DNA of 38,864 bases from Desulfovibrio sp. OttesenSCG-928-C06 (GCA_030267065.1 JAJDJF010000011.1:1-38864); one strand, 5' to 3'. Positions 1 through 8,109 are shown, numbered from the stretch's first letter. Numbers and translations: made by a program. The notes: generated by a model not told the origin, from the sequence alone.

Positions 1-116
1 GCGGCAGGAAGTACAGGCAAAGTGCTTTGAGCCGGCTACAGAATTTTAGGATGGATTGCGCAAGAAGCTGGGATAATCCAGCATACTTACGGAATATCAC
101 TCACACACTGAGGGGT

Positions 117-167
117 GCAGGGGAAATCATTTCCCCTGCCGGGATTCTTAAGGGCGGAGCCCTTAAG
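117..167. repeat. Two adjacent perfect hairpins before proC
   Basis: Two stem-loops lie side by side. The first (117-139) has 11-bp arms, GCAGGGGAAAT and its complement, around a single central C. The second (147-167) has 9-bp arms, CTTAAGGGC and its complement, around GGA. A CCGCCGGAGGC stretch follows directly. Neither hairpin is followed by a T-run, so a simple intrinsic terminator is unlikely. The arrangement resembles a repetitive extragenic palindrome or the end of an upstream transcript. It sits about 60 bp before the proC start. The rest of 1-228 shows no supported gene; the first 30 bases could be the tail of an upstream ORF ending at TGA 28-30, but this is too short to judge. Confidence 0.6.
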
Positions 168-228
168 CCGCCGGAGGCGCACACCTCTCAATCCCACCCT
201 AATCACCAAAAAATTTCAGGAGAATGTA

Positions 229-1029
229 ATGGCAACTAAATTTGGTTTTTGCGGCGCAGGCAACATGGGCAAAGCGATGATTCGCGGCATTCTGGGCGCT
301 GGCCTTGCCAAAGCGCAGGATATTTATGTGTTTGATGCCTATAAGCCCGGTCTGGAAGCGCTGGCTGCCGAGCTTAAGATTATCCCGGTAGCCAGCGAAG
401 AAGAAGCGGCAAAGCAGGCTGATATCCTGATTCTGGCCGTCAAGCCGGACGTGGTCCCGGCTGTGCTGCAAAAGGTCAAGGGTATTATCGGCAAGGATAA
501 GATCGTGGTCTCCATTGCCGCCGGTGTTTCGCTGGAGCGGCTGGAGAATAATCTGGAAGCCGGAGCCAAGGCTGTGCGGGTCATGCCCAATACTCCGGCT
601 CTGGTGGGCGAGGGCATGGCAGCGCTTTGCCCTAACAAGTTTTTGTCGGAGCAGGAAAAGGATACCGTGCTGTCCGTGTTCTCAAGCTTCGGCAAGGCCG
701 AGTTCATTGCCGAAAAGCACATGGACGCCATTGTTGGCCTGATTGGTTCCGGCCCGGCCTACGTTTACATGTTCATTGAGGCGCTGGCAGACGGAGCGGT
801 TTTCTGCGGTATGCCGCGTGATGTGGCCTACCGCATGGCTGCGCAGACCGTGCTTGGATCGGCAAAGACTGTCATGCAGACCGGGCAGCACCCCGGCGCG
901 CTCAAGGATATGGTCTGCTCACCCGGCGGCACCAGCATTGCCGCAGTGCGTGATCTGGAAGAGCGCGGATTCAGAAGCGCGGTAATCAATGCCGTGCGCG
1001 TTGCAGCGGAAAAGAACAGCCAGTTGTAA
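229..1029 (+). CDS. proC: Pyrroline-5-carboxylate reductase
   Basis: ProC reduces 1-pyrroline-5-carboxylate to L-proline with NAD(P)H, the last step of proline synthesis in the cytoplasm. The 266-residue protein has the usual family length. It opens with the Rossmann motif GFCGAGNMGKAM (about residues 5-16). It continues with the conserved MPNTPALVGEGM segment near residue 120 and IGSGPAYVYMFIEALADG near 166. The C-terminal dimerisation region carries KDMVCSPGGTSIAAVRDLE. The ATG at 229 is chosen because an AGGAG stands at 218-222 and the Rossmann strand starts directly after it; a longer reading from 115 would add residues encoded by the hairpin region. It appears to be transcribed alone, with ppnP 175 bp downstream behind its own promoter. 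Confidence 0.97.
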   Translation: MATKFGFCGAGNMGKAMIRGILGAGLAKAQDIYVFDAYKPGLEALAAELKIIPVASEEEAAKQADILILAVKPDVVPAVLQKVKGIIGKDKIVVSIAAGVSLERLENNLEAGAKAVRVMPNTPALVGEGMAALCPNKFLSEQEKDTVLSVFSSFGKAEFIAEKHMDAIVGLIGSGPAYVYMFIEALADGAVFCGMPRDVAYRMAAQTVLGSAKTVMQTGQHPGALKDMVCSPGGTSIAAVRDLEERGFRSAVINAVRVAAEKNSQL

Positions 1030-1120
1030 GGCGATTGCAGGCGCGCCCTGTTACGCTGTGGCGCAGCACTGTTATAACTGCGTGTATTTAAAAATGATAT
1101 GTAACGCCTTTTTGCTGGTT

Positions 1121-1160
1121 GCAGGTTTGCTTTGCAGGCAGACCTGCGACTAGCTATAAT
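1121..1160 (+). promoter_or_regulatory. Promoter with overlapping hairpin before ppnP
   Basis: TTGCAG (1132-1137), a 17-bp spacer and a perfect TATAAT (1155-1160) form a plausible sigma-70-type promoter, 45 bp before the ppnP start. The -35 match is only partial. An inverted repeat with 10-bp arms (1121-1130 and 1138-1147, one G-T mismatch) flanks and contains the -35 hexamer. That position would suit an operator, although it could also be the end structure of the proC transcript. No T-run follows it. Confidence 0.5.
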
Positions 1161-1204
1161 CAAGGCCTGATAACGGTAAACTGCAATATATAAAGGACTT
1201 TGCA

Positions 1205-1519
1205 ATGAGTGAAATCAGCAACGCCAAAGTGGTGCGCGAGGCCAATGTTTATTATGACGGCAAGGTTTCCAGCCGCACTGTTTTTCTGGAAAGCGGCGAG
1301 CGCGTGACTCTTGGCTTCATGCTGGCTGGTGAGTACGAATTCGGCACCGGCGACAAGGAAATTATGGAACTGCTTTCCGGCGACATGACAGTGCTTTTGC
1401 CCGGAGAAAGCGAATGGCGCGAGATTGCAGTGGGCAAAAGCTTTGAGGTGCCTGCAAACAGCAAATTCGGAGTAAAGGTTAAAGCCTACGCCGACTATCA
1501 CTGCGCTTATATCAAGTAG
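1205..1519 (+). CDS. ppnP: Pyrimidine/purine nucleoside phosphorylase
   Basis: The 104-residue protein matches the PpnP (YaiE, formerly DUF1255) family in length and sequence. These small cupin-fold enzymes phosphorolyse a broad set of nucleosides to free base and ribose-1-phosphate. Recognisable segments are the N-terminal ANVYYDGKVSSRTVFLESG, the central LGFMLAGEYEFGT, a turn with GDMTVLLPGESEW, and the C-terminal FEVPANSKFGVKV and YHCAYI strands. The ATG at 1205 has AAGGA at 1193-1197 with a 7-base gap. It is monocistronic, between its own promoter and the strong terminator at 1546-1600. Function is from family knowledge; nothing nearby adds to it. Confidence 0.93.
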   Translation: MSEISNAKVVREANVYYDGKVSSRTVFLESGERVTLGFMLAGEYEFGTGDKEIMELLSGDMTVLLPGESEWREIAVGKSFEVPANSKFGVKVKAYADYHCAYIK

Positions 1520-1545
1520 CAAGCAACGCAGGCTTTCTGGTTTTT

Positions 1546-1600
1546 AGGATAAAATAATGGGTGTCCCGCTAATATAGCGGGGCACCCATTATTTTATCCT
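1546..1600. terminator. Bidirectional terminator, ppnP / membrane gene
   Basis: Arms 1546-1570 and 1576-1600 are 25 bp each and pair throughout with a single G-T, around the 5-base loop AATAT. The GC-rich core near the loop is flanked by A/T-rich outer arms, so each strand carries a T-rich tail after the core. It separates ppnP (plus) from the convergent minus-strand gene ending at 1608. Confidence 0.9.
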
Positions 1601-1607
1601 ATAAGAA

Positions 1608-2192
1608 CTAGAAAATGTTCATGATGTAGTCGAAGATAAGGTTGGCTGTATATGAAGTTGCAATCAAAGAGCTAATTGAAGATATTTCTCTTCGATATCC
1701 AATGTTTTTATACGTATTGTCCTTGTTGACTCCGTAGATGAAGGACAGCAAGAACAGTGCAGCTATCGCCAGTACTACGCAAACAAAAAAAAGAATAGCC
1801 AACTGATATTCGTTTTCTATTACCGCTATAATTGCAAATGTAATGAGACTGCTTGTCAGTGTAATGCTCTTGAATATGGCAGACGTTATAACTTTTTCAG
1901 CGAGCTGTGTGAAATAACGGCTGTCAAAAGTGTTTGCAATAAAGAAAGCAGATGTTCCAATGCAAAGCATGACCCCAATGATATGTAGATTGAAATGCTT
2001 ATTTAGTATGAAGTTTAAAGAATATTTTTGATTCAATATTAGGAAATATATTGCTACAGTCAACAGAGAGCCATAGCACGCCTCTCTGACTCCTCTTTTT
2101 AGATCATCGAGGGTGATGCTCTTCAAGAAGCAGTAAATGGCCCCCATAAGCAGGCCATCCAAAGTAGTAAAAAATGCTGTCATATTTACCAT
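1608..2192 (-). CDS. AT-rich multi-pass membrane protein, unknown
   Basis: I do not recognise this 194-residue protein. It is strongly hydrophobic, with about five predicted membrane segments, for example GSLLTVAIYFLIL, IIGVMLCIGTSAFFIA, SLITFAIIAVI and LAILFFVCVVLAIAALFLLSFI. Short charged loops lie between them and a KDNTYKNIGYRRE loop precedes the last helix. The DNA is visibly richer in A/T than its neighbours, with many AAT, ATA and TTT codons, which suggests recent acquisition or relaxed selection. Its start overlaps the end of the preceding minus-strand gene (stop 2186-2188); ATG at 2192 or at 2183 is possible. The shared strand and overlap suggest co-transcription with the signalling operon upstream, but no functional link is visible. 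Confidence 0.7.
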   Translation of the reverse strand: MVNMTAFFTTLDGLLMGAIYCFLKSITLDDLKRGVREACYGSLLTVAIYFLILNQKYSLNFILNKHFNLHIIGVMLCIGTSAFFIANTFDSRYFTQLAEKVITSAIFKSITLTSSLITFAIIAVIENEYQLAILFFVCVVLAIAALFLLSFIYGVNKDNTYKNIGYRREISSISSLIATSYTANLIFDYIMNIF

Positions 2193-2401
2193 CCCTGACT
2201 GACCAGTTCGGCAAGCCGGGCTTCATCTTCCGGGTAGCGCAGGCCTTTTGGGGTTACAATGAAGCTGTCTTGCAGCAGGTCGGAGCGCGAGTCTTCCAGC
2301 GGGAGCATGATCCAGCGCTCATCTTCGCGCCCTACGACAATAACGCGTTTTTCGCGGTGGGCCAGCTTGAGGGCGAGAATTACGGATTCTTTCAGACGCA
2401 T
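2186..2401 (-). CDS. Small conserved-looking protein of unknown function
   Basis: This is a 71-residue soluble protein beginning MRLKESVILALKLAHREKR. An amphipathic helix is followed by a short basic-acidic strand region (VIVVGREDERWIMLPLEDS) and a C-terminal helical tail. The ATG at 2401 is preferred over an upstream in-frame ATG at 2470. It has a strong AAAGGAG (2410-2416) 8 bases upstream, and the extra residues of the longer form look non-coding. It lies 87 bp after the hybrid kinase gene on the same strand and runs into the start of the AT-rich membrane gene, so it is probably the third gene of the signalling operon. No family was recognised. Confidence 0.65.
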   Translation of the reverse strand: MRLKESVILALKLAHREKRVIVVGREDERWIMLPLEDSRSDLLQDSFIVTPKGLRYPEDEARLAELVSQGW

Positions 2402-2488
2402 CGCTTTTGCTCCTTTTATCAGTCTGCGTGGAGCATGTGCTACAACAAATGAAAGCGCCTGTCCATGCATCGAAGGGCGTGCGTCTGC

Positions 2489-5400
2489 TCAGGCAATTGC
2501 TTCAAGAATGATATTGCGGCATTCCTCGTATGAAAAGCGGGCTATGCAGTCGCCAAGCTTTTGCAGGTGGAGGTCGCTTTCCTCCCCAAAGGTGTATCCG
2601 GCCAGTTCCTGCATAATGGCGGTAATGGCGTCGTAGTCATACTGGCTGATTTTCTCCAGCAGCTCATGGTATTTTAGTGTCAGGAGTTCCGGCGAACCCT
2701 GTTCAAGCGCTTCTGCGGACCCTCCCTTTTCCGGGTGTTCCTGCATCAGTTCGCCAAGTGCGTGTGAGAACTCGGCAAGCTTGTCGTAAAAATGGCTGAA
2801 ATGAACGTCCAGAACCGCTGCGTTTTTTTGTTTTGCCGCGAGTTCCAGCTCGTGCAGTTTGTTTGAGAGCGACATGGCCCCGATATTTGCCAGCGAGCCT
2901 TTGAGTGTGTGAAATTCCATGTGCAGCAGCGGCATGTCTTTTGTGTCCGCAGTCATCAGTTTTTTTATGCGATCCAGACTACCGGGCAGGTCGGATGCAG
3001 ACAGGCGCAGCGACTTTTCAAGCGTATCATGGCTTCCGCAAACCCGGCCCAGCCCAATCTCGATATCAAGACCGGGAATCTTGCCTGCTTCGCGCAGTAT
3101 TTCCGGCAGTTCGTCACGATTGTCTTCAATTACCGGCAGGGCAATCTGATTCTGACTGATTATCTTTTTGCTTTCCGGCAACCAGCTAAGCAATACCGCG
3201 CGTAGCTGCACAATTTCTATCGGCTTGACCACAAAGTCGCTCATGCCCATGTCCAACAGCATGTCACGCGTGCCGGGCATGGCGTTGGCAGTAAGGGCGA
3301 TGATCGGCACGCTGCTCCAGATGCCGCCCATCGAGCGGATGAACAGCGTTGTTTCAACGCCGTCCATTCCGGGCATCATGTGATCCATGAAAATGATGTC
3401 GTATTCTTTTTTCTGGATCATGCCTAGTGCTTCACGCCCGGATGAGGCCATGTCAGCTTCAATGCCGTGCAGCCGTAAAAGTCCGTGTGCCACGTTCAGG
3501 TTAACCGCATTGTCATCGACGATGAGAGCATTCACATCTGTCCAGATGCAGGCCACCGGTACATTGCTCAGGTCGTTATCCAGCTTGTCCGGATCGCCGG
3601 GAACAAGCGGCAGCCGCACAAAAAAGCTGCTACCCTTGCCGCGTACGCTTTCTACCCAGATTTCGCCTTCCATAAGAGTGACGATATTTTTGGCGATGCT
3701 GAGTCCCAGGCCGGTTCCTTCAATCAGCTTTTGCTCATTGCCGCTTCCCTGACTGTAGGGGTCGAATATGACCGAGAAGGCTTCCGGCTTGATGCCCATG
3801 CCGCTGTCCGTAACCTCAAACAGCAGGGTTGCGCCCTCGTTGCTCACACGCATCAGAACAAAGCCGCGCGCGGTATACTTGACGGCATTGCCGAGCAGGT
3901 TGAGCAGAATCTGCCTGAGCCGTTCATCGTCGCCGTACAGGCACTCCGGCAGGTCGCCGCTATGCTCGTATGAGAAGGAGAGTTTTTTCTCGCTGGTCAG
4001 CATGTCCATGATGGAGCAAAGGTTGTCCAGCAACATGGGCAGGCTGAAGTGGTGCGGAACAAGCTCGAATTTTCCGGCCTCCATCTTTGATGAATCCAGA
4101 ATATCGTTAACTATTTTGAGCAGCGATCCGGAAGATGTCTTGATGTCGTCAACGTATTTGCGCTGTGTTTCGGTCAGGTTTTCGTTCAGCAGCAGTTCCG
4201 AAAGCCCGGTGATTGCGTTCATGGGCGTTCTTATTTCGTGCGACATGCTGGCAAAGAACTGTGTTTTGGCTACGGCAGTGGCCTTGATTTTTTCTTTTTC
4301 AAAATCGGCTGTCATGGCCGCCATTTTCAGGGTGTGCATCTGACCCATCTGGTGCAGCATTTTTTGTAGCGATACCTGTAGGCTATGCACTTCATAGTTG
4401 GTGGTATCAGCCACTTTTTCAAAGTGCACTTCCAGATCGCCATCGGCCATTTCATTGGCCATTTCCGTGAGTTGCTTGATGGGGGAAACAATGTTCCGGG
4501 TAGTGACAAAAATCGAGATCGCCATGATTAAAAAACCCATGACGCTGATCATGATGAAGGTCTGCACAGGGTGCTTGGCCCCGGCTTGCAGGGCCACGGC
4601 CGGGACCTCTATATATAGCAGCAGCGGCTTGGCGGATTTGCTGGTAAATACAGGAGTGAGGCACACAAACAGCTCCTGCCCGGTGGCCGGGTTTTGCGTA
4701 TAATGCACCACCTCCTGTCGCGAGCGTACTGCCTCGTCTATCCGCTCCTCGCGGGCCAGGACGCCGCGCGCTCCGGGCGCTTTGCCAGCTTCGGTGGCAT
4801 AGATTATCTGCCGGTCATCGGTGATGAAATAGAGCGGATATTTGCCGTCAAGAATGTTGAGGCCATCCATGAAGTTGAGCAGTTCGGAGTACTTGATATC
4901 CAGACCAAGGCAGCCGATGAACTCGCCGTCACGGTAGAGCGGCACGCTGATTGTGCCGATATGCGCCGAGCCGTCGCCTACGCCGTAGTCGTGCAGTGAC
5001 AGGCTGCTGTGGTACGGCTCGCCGGTTTGCCTTGGCACATCGTAGGATGGGAACAGTTCTGAACTGCCATCCGGTATATTTGTTATGTCTAAAGTTTCAA
5101 CGGCTTTTCCGTTAATTTTGACGAATGACTTGCTGAACCTGCCCGGGCCGAATGTTCCGGGTTCAAAAGAGAACCAGGCGCTGTACATGTCCGGCACGCT
5201 GTACAGCAGCGAGGTCAGCAACAGTTCGGCTGTCTGGCGTGCATGCGCCGCTTCTGAGGTGTTGATGTTCTCAAAGTTGCTCCGGGCGGCAAGCAGTACG
5301 CTGTTCATTATTGCCAGCTGATCTTCGAACCGTTCGGAAAAGTTCCTGGCGAACTGTACCGTGGCTTTGGTTGCGAAGGTTTCAGCCTCTTTTTTTATAA

Positions 5401-5506
5401 GACTGTTCACCAGCACGGTGATAGTTGTAAAAATGAGAATGAGCGGAACTATCGTTGCAATGAATATTCGCGCAAGAATGCTGGTTTTTCTTCCGATAAC
5501 TGGCAT
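2489..5506 (-). CDS. Hybrid sensor histidine kinase with receiver and Hpt
   Basis: A 1005-residue inner-membrane sensor kinase. A membrane helix (about 10-34) precedes a periplasmic region of about 280 residues with dCache-like features (GTISVPLYRDGEFIGCLGLDI). A second helix follows (about 315-337), then a HAMP linker. The dimerisation domain has the H-box FFASMSHEIRTPMNA with the phosphorylated His near 423. The ATPase domain has N-box NLLGNAVKYT (about 535), DSGMGI and GTGLGLSIAK. A receiver domain carries DD near its start and the acceptor Asp in FMDHMMPGMDG (about 707). A C-terminal Hpt domain has HTLKGSLANIG (about 865). An AAAGG stands before the ATG at 5506. It follows the HD-GYP regulator by 66 bp on the same strand, which suggests that regulator is its partner. 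The ligand is unknown. Confidence 0.95.
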   Translation of the reverse strand: MPVIGRKTSILARIFIATIVPLILIFTTITVLVNSLIKKEAETFATKATVQFARNFSERFEDQLAIMNSVLLAARSNFENINTSEAAHARQTAELLLTSLLYSVPDMYSAWFSFEPGTFGPGRFSKSFVKINGKAVETLDITNIPDGSSELFPSYDVPRQTGEPYHSSLSLHDYGVGDGSAHIGTISVPLYRDGEFIGCLGLDIKYSELLNFMDGLNILDGKYPLYFITDDRQIIYATEAGKAPGARGVLAREERIDEAVRSRQEVVHYTQNPATGQELFVCLTPVFTSKSAKPLLLYIEVPAVALQAGAKHPVQTFIMISVMGFLIMAISIFVTTRNIVSPIKQLTEMANEMADGDLEVHFEKVADTTNYEVHSLQVSLQKMLHQMGQMHTLKMAAMTADFEKEKIKATAVAKTQFFASMSHEIRTPMNAITGLSELLLNENLTETQRKYVDDIKTSSGSLLKIVNDILDSSKMEAGKFELVPHHFSLPMLLDNLCSIMDMLTSEKKLSFSYEHSGDLPECLYGDDERLRQILLNLLGNAVKYTARGFVLMRVSNEGATLLFEVTDSGMGIKPEAFSVIFDPYSQGSGNEQKLIEGTGLGLSIAKNIVTLMEGEIWVESVRGKGSSFFVRLPLVPGDPDKLDNDLSNVPVACIWTDVNALIVDDNAVNLNVAHGLLRLHGIEADMASSGREALGMIQKKEYDIIFMDHMMPGMDGVETTLFIRSMGGIWSSVPIIALTANAMPGTRDMLLDMGMSDFVVKPIEIVQLRAVLLSWLPESKKIISQNQIALPVIEDNRDELPEILREAGKIPGLDIEIGLGRVCGSHDTLEKSLRLSASDLPGSLDRIKKLMTADTKDMPLLHMEFHTLKGSLANIGAMSLSNKLHELELAAKQKNAAVLDVHFSHFYDKLAEFSHALGELMQEHPEKGGSAEALEQGSPELLTLKYHELLEKISQYDYDAITAIMQELAGYTFGEESDLHLQKLGDCIARFSYEECRNIILEAIA

Positions 5507-5573
5507 ATTAACCTTTCCTGAGCGAACAGGGCAAACGGCGTGCAGGCCGCGCGGCGAAGCGCTCCACTATGGA

Positions 5574-6701
5574 TTACTTCATGGACTGGGCAATGTTATT
5601 AAACTGTCGCTCCAGCTTCCCAAAAATTGATACCAGATACGGGTCAAAATGCTGCCCGCTGCTTTCCTGAATGATCTTCATTGACTGTTCATGGCTGAAA
5701 GCTTTTTTATACGGGCGCACCGTGGTCAGGGCATCATATACGTCAGCTATGGCGGTAATGCGTGCACTAAGCGGTATGGCCTCGCCCGCCAGTCCTTCCG
5801 GGTAGCCTGAGCCGTCCCATTTTTCGTGGTGGCTCAAAATGATGTCACGGGCTGTATTCAGGAAGGAATCCTCACCCATGCGCTCAATAAATTCATCCAG
5901 CAGGCGCGCCCCGTGCTCCGGGTGCAGCTTTACCACTGTGAATTCCTCCGCAGTGAGCGGCCCTTGCTTTTGCAGTATCTGGTCAGGAACAGCTATTTTA
6001 CCGATATCATGCAGCTTTACGGACATAATGATGTCATCGGCCTGGGTTTGCGTCAGTTCGTAACCTGTGCGCATGTCCTCAAGCAGGTATTTTACGATCA
6101 GGCTGGTGAACTCGGTGGTGCGCGAGATATGGTCACCGGTCTCGTGGTCGCGCATGTCGGTGACACGGGCGAGCAGGCCAAGGCAGATTTCTTCACGCAG
6201 CTTTAGTTTGTTGTAGGCGTAAATCAGGTCTTTGCTTCTTGCTTCCACCAGTTGCTCAAGGTGGTGGCGGTAGCATTTTAGCTCCAGTTGCAGGCGAACA
6301 CGGGCAAGAAGGGTGCGCGCGTTGACCGGCTTAAGGATGTAATCCATCGCGCCTTTTTGCAAAACTTCTACTTCGTTTTGCTCGTTTCCGCTGCCGGTCA
6401 GGAATATGACCGGGATTTTGCTGGTTCGTGCATCCTGCAGCAACATATCCAGCAATTCGCTTCCGGTAAGTTGCGGCATGTGGTAGTCCAGCAAGATCAG
6501 GTCGGCCTGGTTTTCGCCAAGGTACTTGATCGCTTCAAAACCGGATGTGAACGGACGAACTGTAAACTCCGGGCGGAGGATGGACATTATTGAGTTGACG
6601 ATGCCCGGGTCGTCATCAACTGCAAGAACTACTGCTTTTGGGGCTGAATGGGCTGCCCATTCAGGCGTTTCTCCAGGAAAACAGTACGGCATATTTGGCA
6701 T
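5574..6701 (-). CDS. Response regulator with HD-GYP c-di-GMP phosphodiesterase domain
   Basis: A receiver domain (about residues 20-140 of 375) is fused to an HD-GYP domain (about 175-365). The receiver has VLAVDDDPG at its start, the acceptor Asp in LILLDYHMPQLTG and the conserved Lys in YILKPVN. The HD-GYP domain shows all expected metal and active-site motifs: HETGDHISRT, LHDIGKIAVPD, HPEHGARLL, SHHEKWDGSGYPEGL and AIADVYDALTT. It should hydrolyse c-di-GMP when the receiver is phosphorylated. The ATG at 6701 follows a GGGA at a fair distance; an in-frame ATG at 6767 would add 22 residues without a clear ribosome site. It is the first gene of the minus-strand operon with the hybrid kinase. 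Confidence 0.94.
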   Translation of the reverse strand: MPNMPYCFPGETPEWAAHSAPKAVVLAVDDDPGIVNSIMSILRPEFTVRPFTSGFEAIKYLGENQADLILLDYHMPQLTGSELLDMLLQDARTSKIPVIFLTGSGNEQNEVEVLQKGAMDYILKPVNARTLLARVRLQLELKCYRHHLEQLVEARSKDLIYAYNKLKLREEICLGLLARVTDMRDHETGDHISRTTEFTSLIVKYLLEDMRTGYELTQTQADDIIMSVKLHDIGKIAVPDQILQKQGPLTAEEFTVVKLHPEHGARLLDEFIERMGEDSFLNTARDIILSHHEKWDGSGYPEGLAGEAIPLSARITAIADVYDALTTVRPYKKAFSHEQSMKIIQESSGQHFDPYLVSIFGKLERQFNNIAQSMK

Positions 6702-6914
6702 TTTTGTGTTCCCATAAAATCCGGATGTTGATTTTGTAATGTAGCAATAGTGGCTGTTATGCGGCATAGTTACACGACTTTCTTGCCTAATCTGGAGGTA
6801 ATACTGCCAGACTAAAAATAAATCAACTAGGTCCGATTTCGTGTTTCTTGTTGTGAGACTTGCTTTTATATATAATTACCAAGTAGTTACATTGGTATTG
6901 CCCAAGGGTAACCA

Positions 6915-6986
6915 ACTGAATAATATTTCCTATACAATAAGTGGTGTTTTAAAATACAAATTTGGAGTGAAATAATATTATTCAGT
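6915..6986. repeat. 13-bp perfect inverted repeat pair, 46 bp apart
   Basis: ACTGAATAATATT at 6915-6927 is exactly complementary to 6974-6986. The 46-bp spacer is AT-rich. The pair lies about 210 bp upstream of the HD-GYP start and 315 bp upstream of the plus-strand membrane protein gene. It could be two operators for one regulator, or a large stem. The arms match perfectly but are low in complexity. Confidence 0.55.
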
Positions 6987-7246
6987 GTTAAAAGGTATAA
7001 ACAACAAGGTGTTGAGAGCAGATTAACTATGAAGAAGTAGCAGCTTTTTGGGGGCGGAACAGCGGCTTTTTTGAATCAGGGAGCGTGCACCGGCGTTGTC
7101 CGCAGCCAGTCGTGGCTGGTCAGCGGTTTTGAAAAAATGTATGCTCGCAGGTGGATAACCGGGGCTGCTTTTTATTTGCGCGAGCAACAGGAATCTGCTT
7201 GCGGCAATACTCGCCCAGTCCGGTTTTTAATGCGGTTTATGGCAGG

Positions 7247-7266
7247 AAGTCATTGTGACATGACTT
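7247..7266. promoter_or_regulatory. Dyad AAGTCAT-N6-ATGACTT, candidate operator
   Basis: Perfect 7-bp arms around TGTGAC lie 37 bp before the ATG at 7303. The size and spacing fit a dimeric helix-turn-helix regulator site. No cognate regulator is visible nearby. Confidence 0.35.
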
Positions 7267-7302
7267 TTAATAAAAGTTTTCAGGCGGGCAAAAGGTGCCG
7301 TC

Positions 7303-8109
7303 ATGTATATTTCACAGCGCAGTCAGAAAATTCTCAAGATTATCCACCTGCTGACCATATCCTGCTGGATTGGCGGCTGTCTGGCCGTATTCACCCTGCT
7401 TTACGCGAGCGATGGCGCGCGAAAGGACGATGAGCTTTTCGGCATCCTGCTCAGTTCCCGTTTTGTGGCCATTATTGTTGTGGTTTACATGGGGGCGTTT
7501 GCCTCGTTTTTTACTGGCCTTGCCTATTCCATTTGCACAAATCGTGGTTTTGTGCGCCACAAATGGATAATTATCAAATGGGGTATTACTATTTTTCTGA
7601 TTTGCTTCGGAGCGGCTTTTCTTGCCAGCTGGAGCACCAGAATGTTTGAGCTGGTCGATAACCTGGGGCTGGCCGCTACCGGGCTGGAGGAGTTTCAGAC
7701 TTTGCGGTGGCGTCTGCTATTTGCCATGTCCATGCAGATAGTCCTTTTGACCGTGGCAACGGTGATTTCTGTTTACAGGCCGTGGGAGGACAGGGAGAAT
7801 GCCGCCCGTCGGCTGGGAAGCATCCAGAAAGGGCGACGTGGGATTGTTGCGGGGCGCGCGCCGGAAGTTTTTCCGGCACGGGTGACTGGAATTGACTTCC
7901 CGGTTGAGCCTGTATCCAGAGAGCAGGGTGTAAAAGGCGTTGGCCCTGGCCCCGGCGCTTCCACCGGCACTTCAACCAGAGCTTCCTCAACTTCCTTTGG
8001 TGATCGGCGTCCTGCCGGCGCTGGTATTCCAGCTACAAATGCCCGCACTTCCGGCGTAGTCCGGACAAGGCGGTTGTTTCCGGCTTACTCGAAAATCCGG
8101 CGTAAATAG
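7303..8109 (+). CDS. Four-helix membrane protein, DUF2269-like, with disordered tail
   Basis: The first 165 residues form a membrane domain with about four helices: IIHLLTISCWIGGCLAVFTL, FVAIIVVVYMGAFASFFTGL, WGITIFLICFGAAFLASW and LLFAMSMQIVLLTVATVISV. The first helix with HLL...WIGG and the later RHKWIIIKWGIT resemble DUF2269/CopD-like integral membrane proteins; I hold this only moderately. The last 100 residues are rich in Gly, Pro, Ser, Thr and Arg and look disordered. The ATG at 7303 has AAAGGTG a few bases upstream. The 3' end overlaps the end of the convergent minus-strand gene by 25 bp, so part of the tail is coded on both strands. The role is unknown. Confidence 0.78.
   Translation: MYISQRSQKILKIIHLLTISCWIGGCLAVFTLLYASDGARKDDELFGILLSSRFVAIIVVVYMGAFASFFTGLAYSICTNRGFVRHKWIIIKWGITIFLICFGAAFLASWSTRMFELVDNLGLAATGLEEFQTLRWRLLFAMSMQIVLLTVATVISVYRPWEDRENAARRLGSIQKGRRGIVAGRAPEVFPARVTGIDFPVEPVSREQGVKGVGPGPGASTGTSTRASSTSFGDRRPAGAGIPATNARTSGVVRTRRLFPAYSKIRRK

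Larger units (their letters stand above)
6702..7302. other. 600-bp AT-rich divergent intergenic region
   Basis: No convincing gene is seen here. The stretch separates the HD-GYP operon (minus) from the membrane protein at 7303 (plus), so it should hold both promoters. It contains an unusual 13-bp inverted repeat pair (6915-6927 and 6974-6986), several ACCAA/TTGGT motifs around 6875-6915, and a 7-bp dyad AAGTCAT/ATGACTT (7247-7253 and 7260-7266) 37 bp before the next start codon. A reading frame from 7071 exists but has no ribosome site and runs into the next gene in another frame. Confidence 0.6.

Noticed and set aside
7071..7433. Possible small gene before the membrane protein
   Set aside because: No ribosome site, no recognisable protein, and it overlaps the supported gene at 7303 in another frame.
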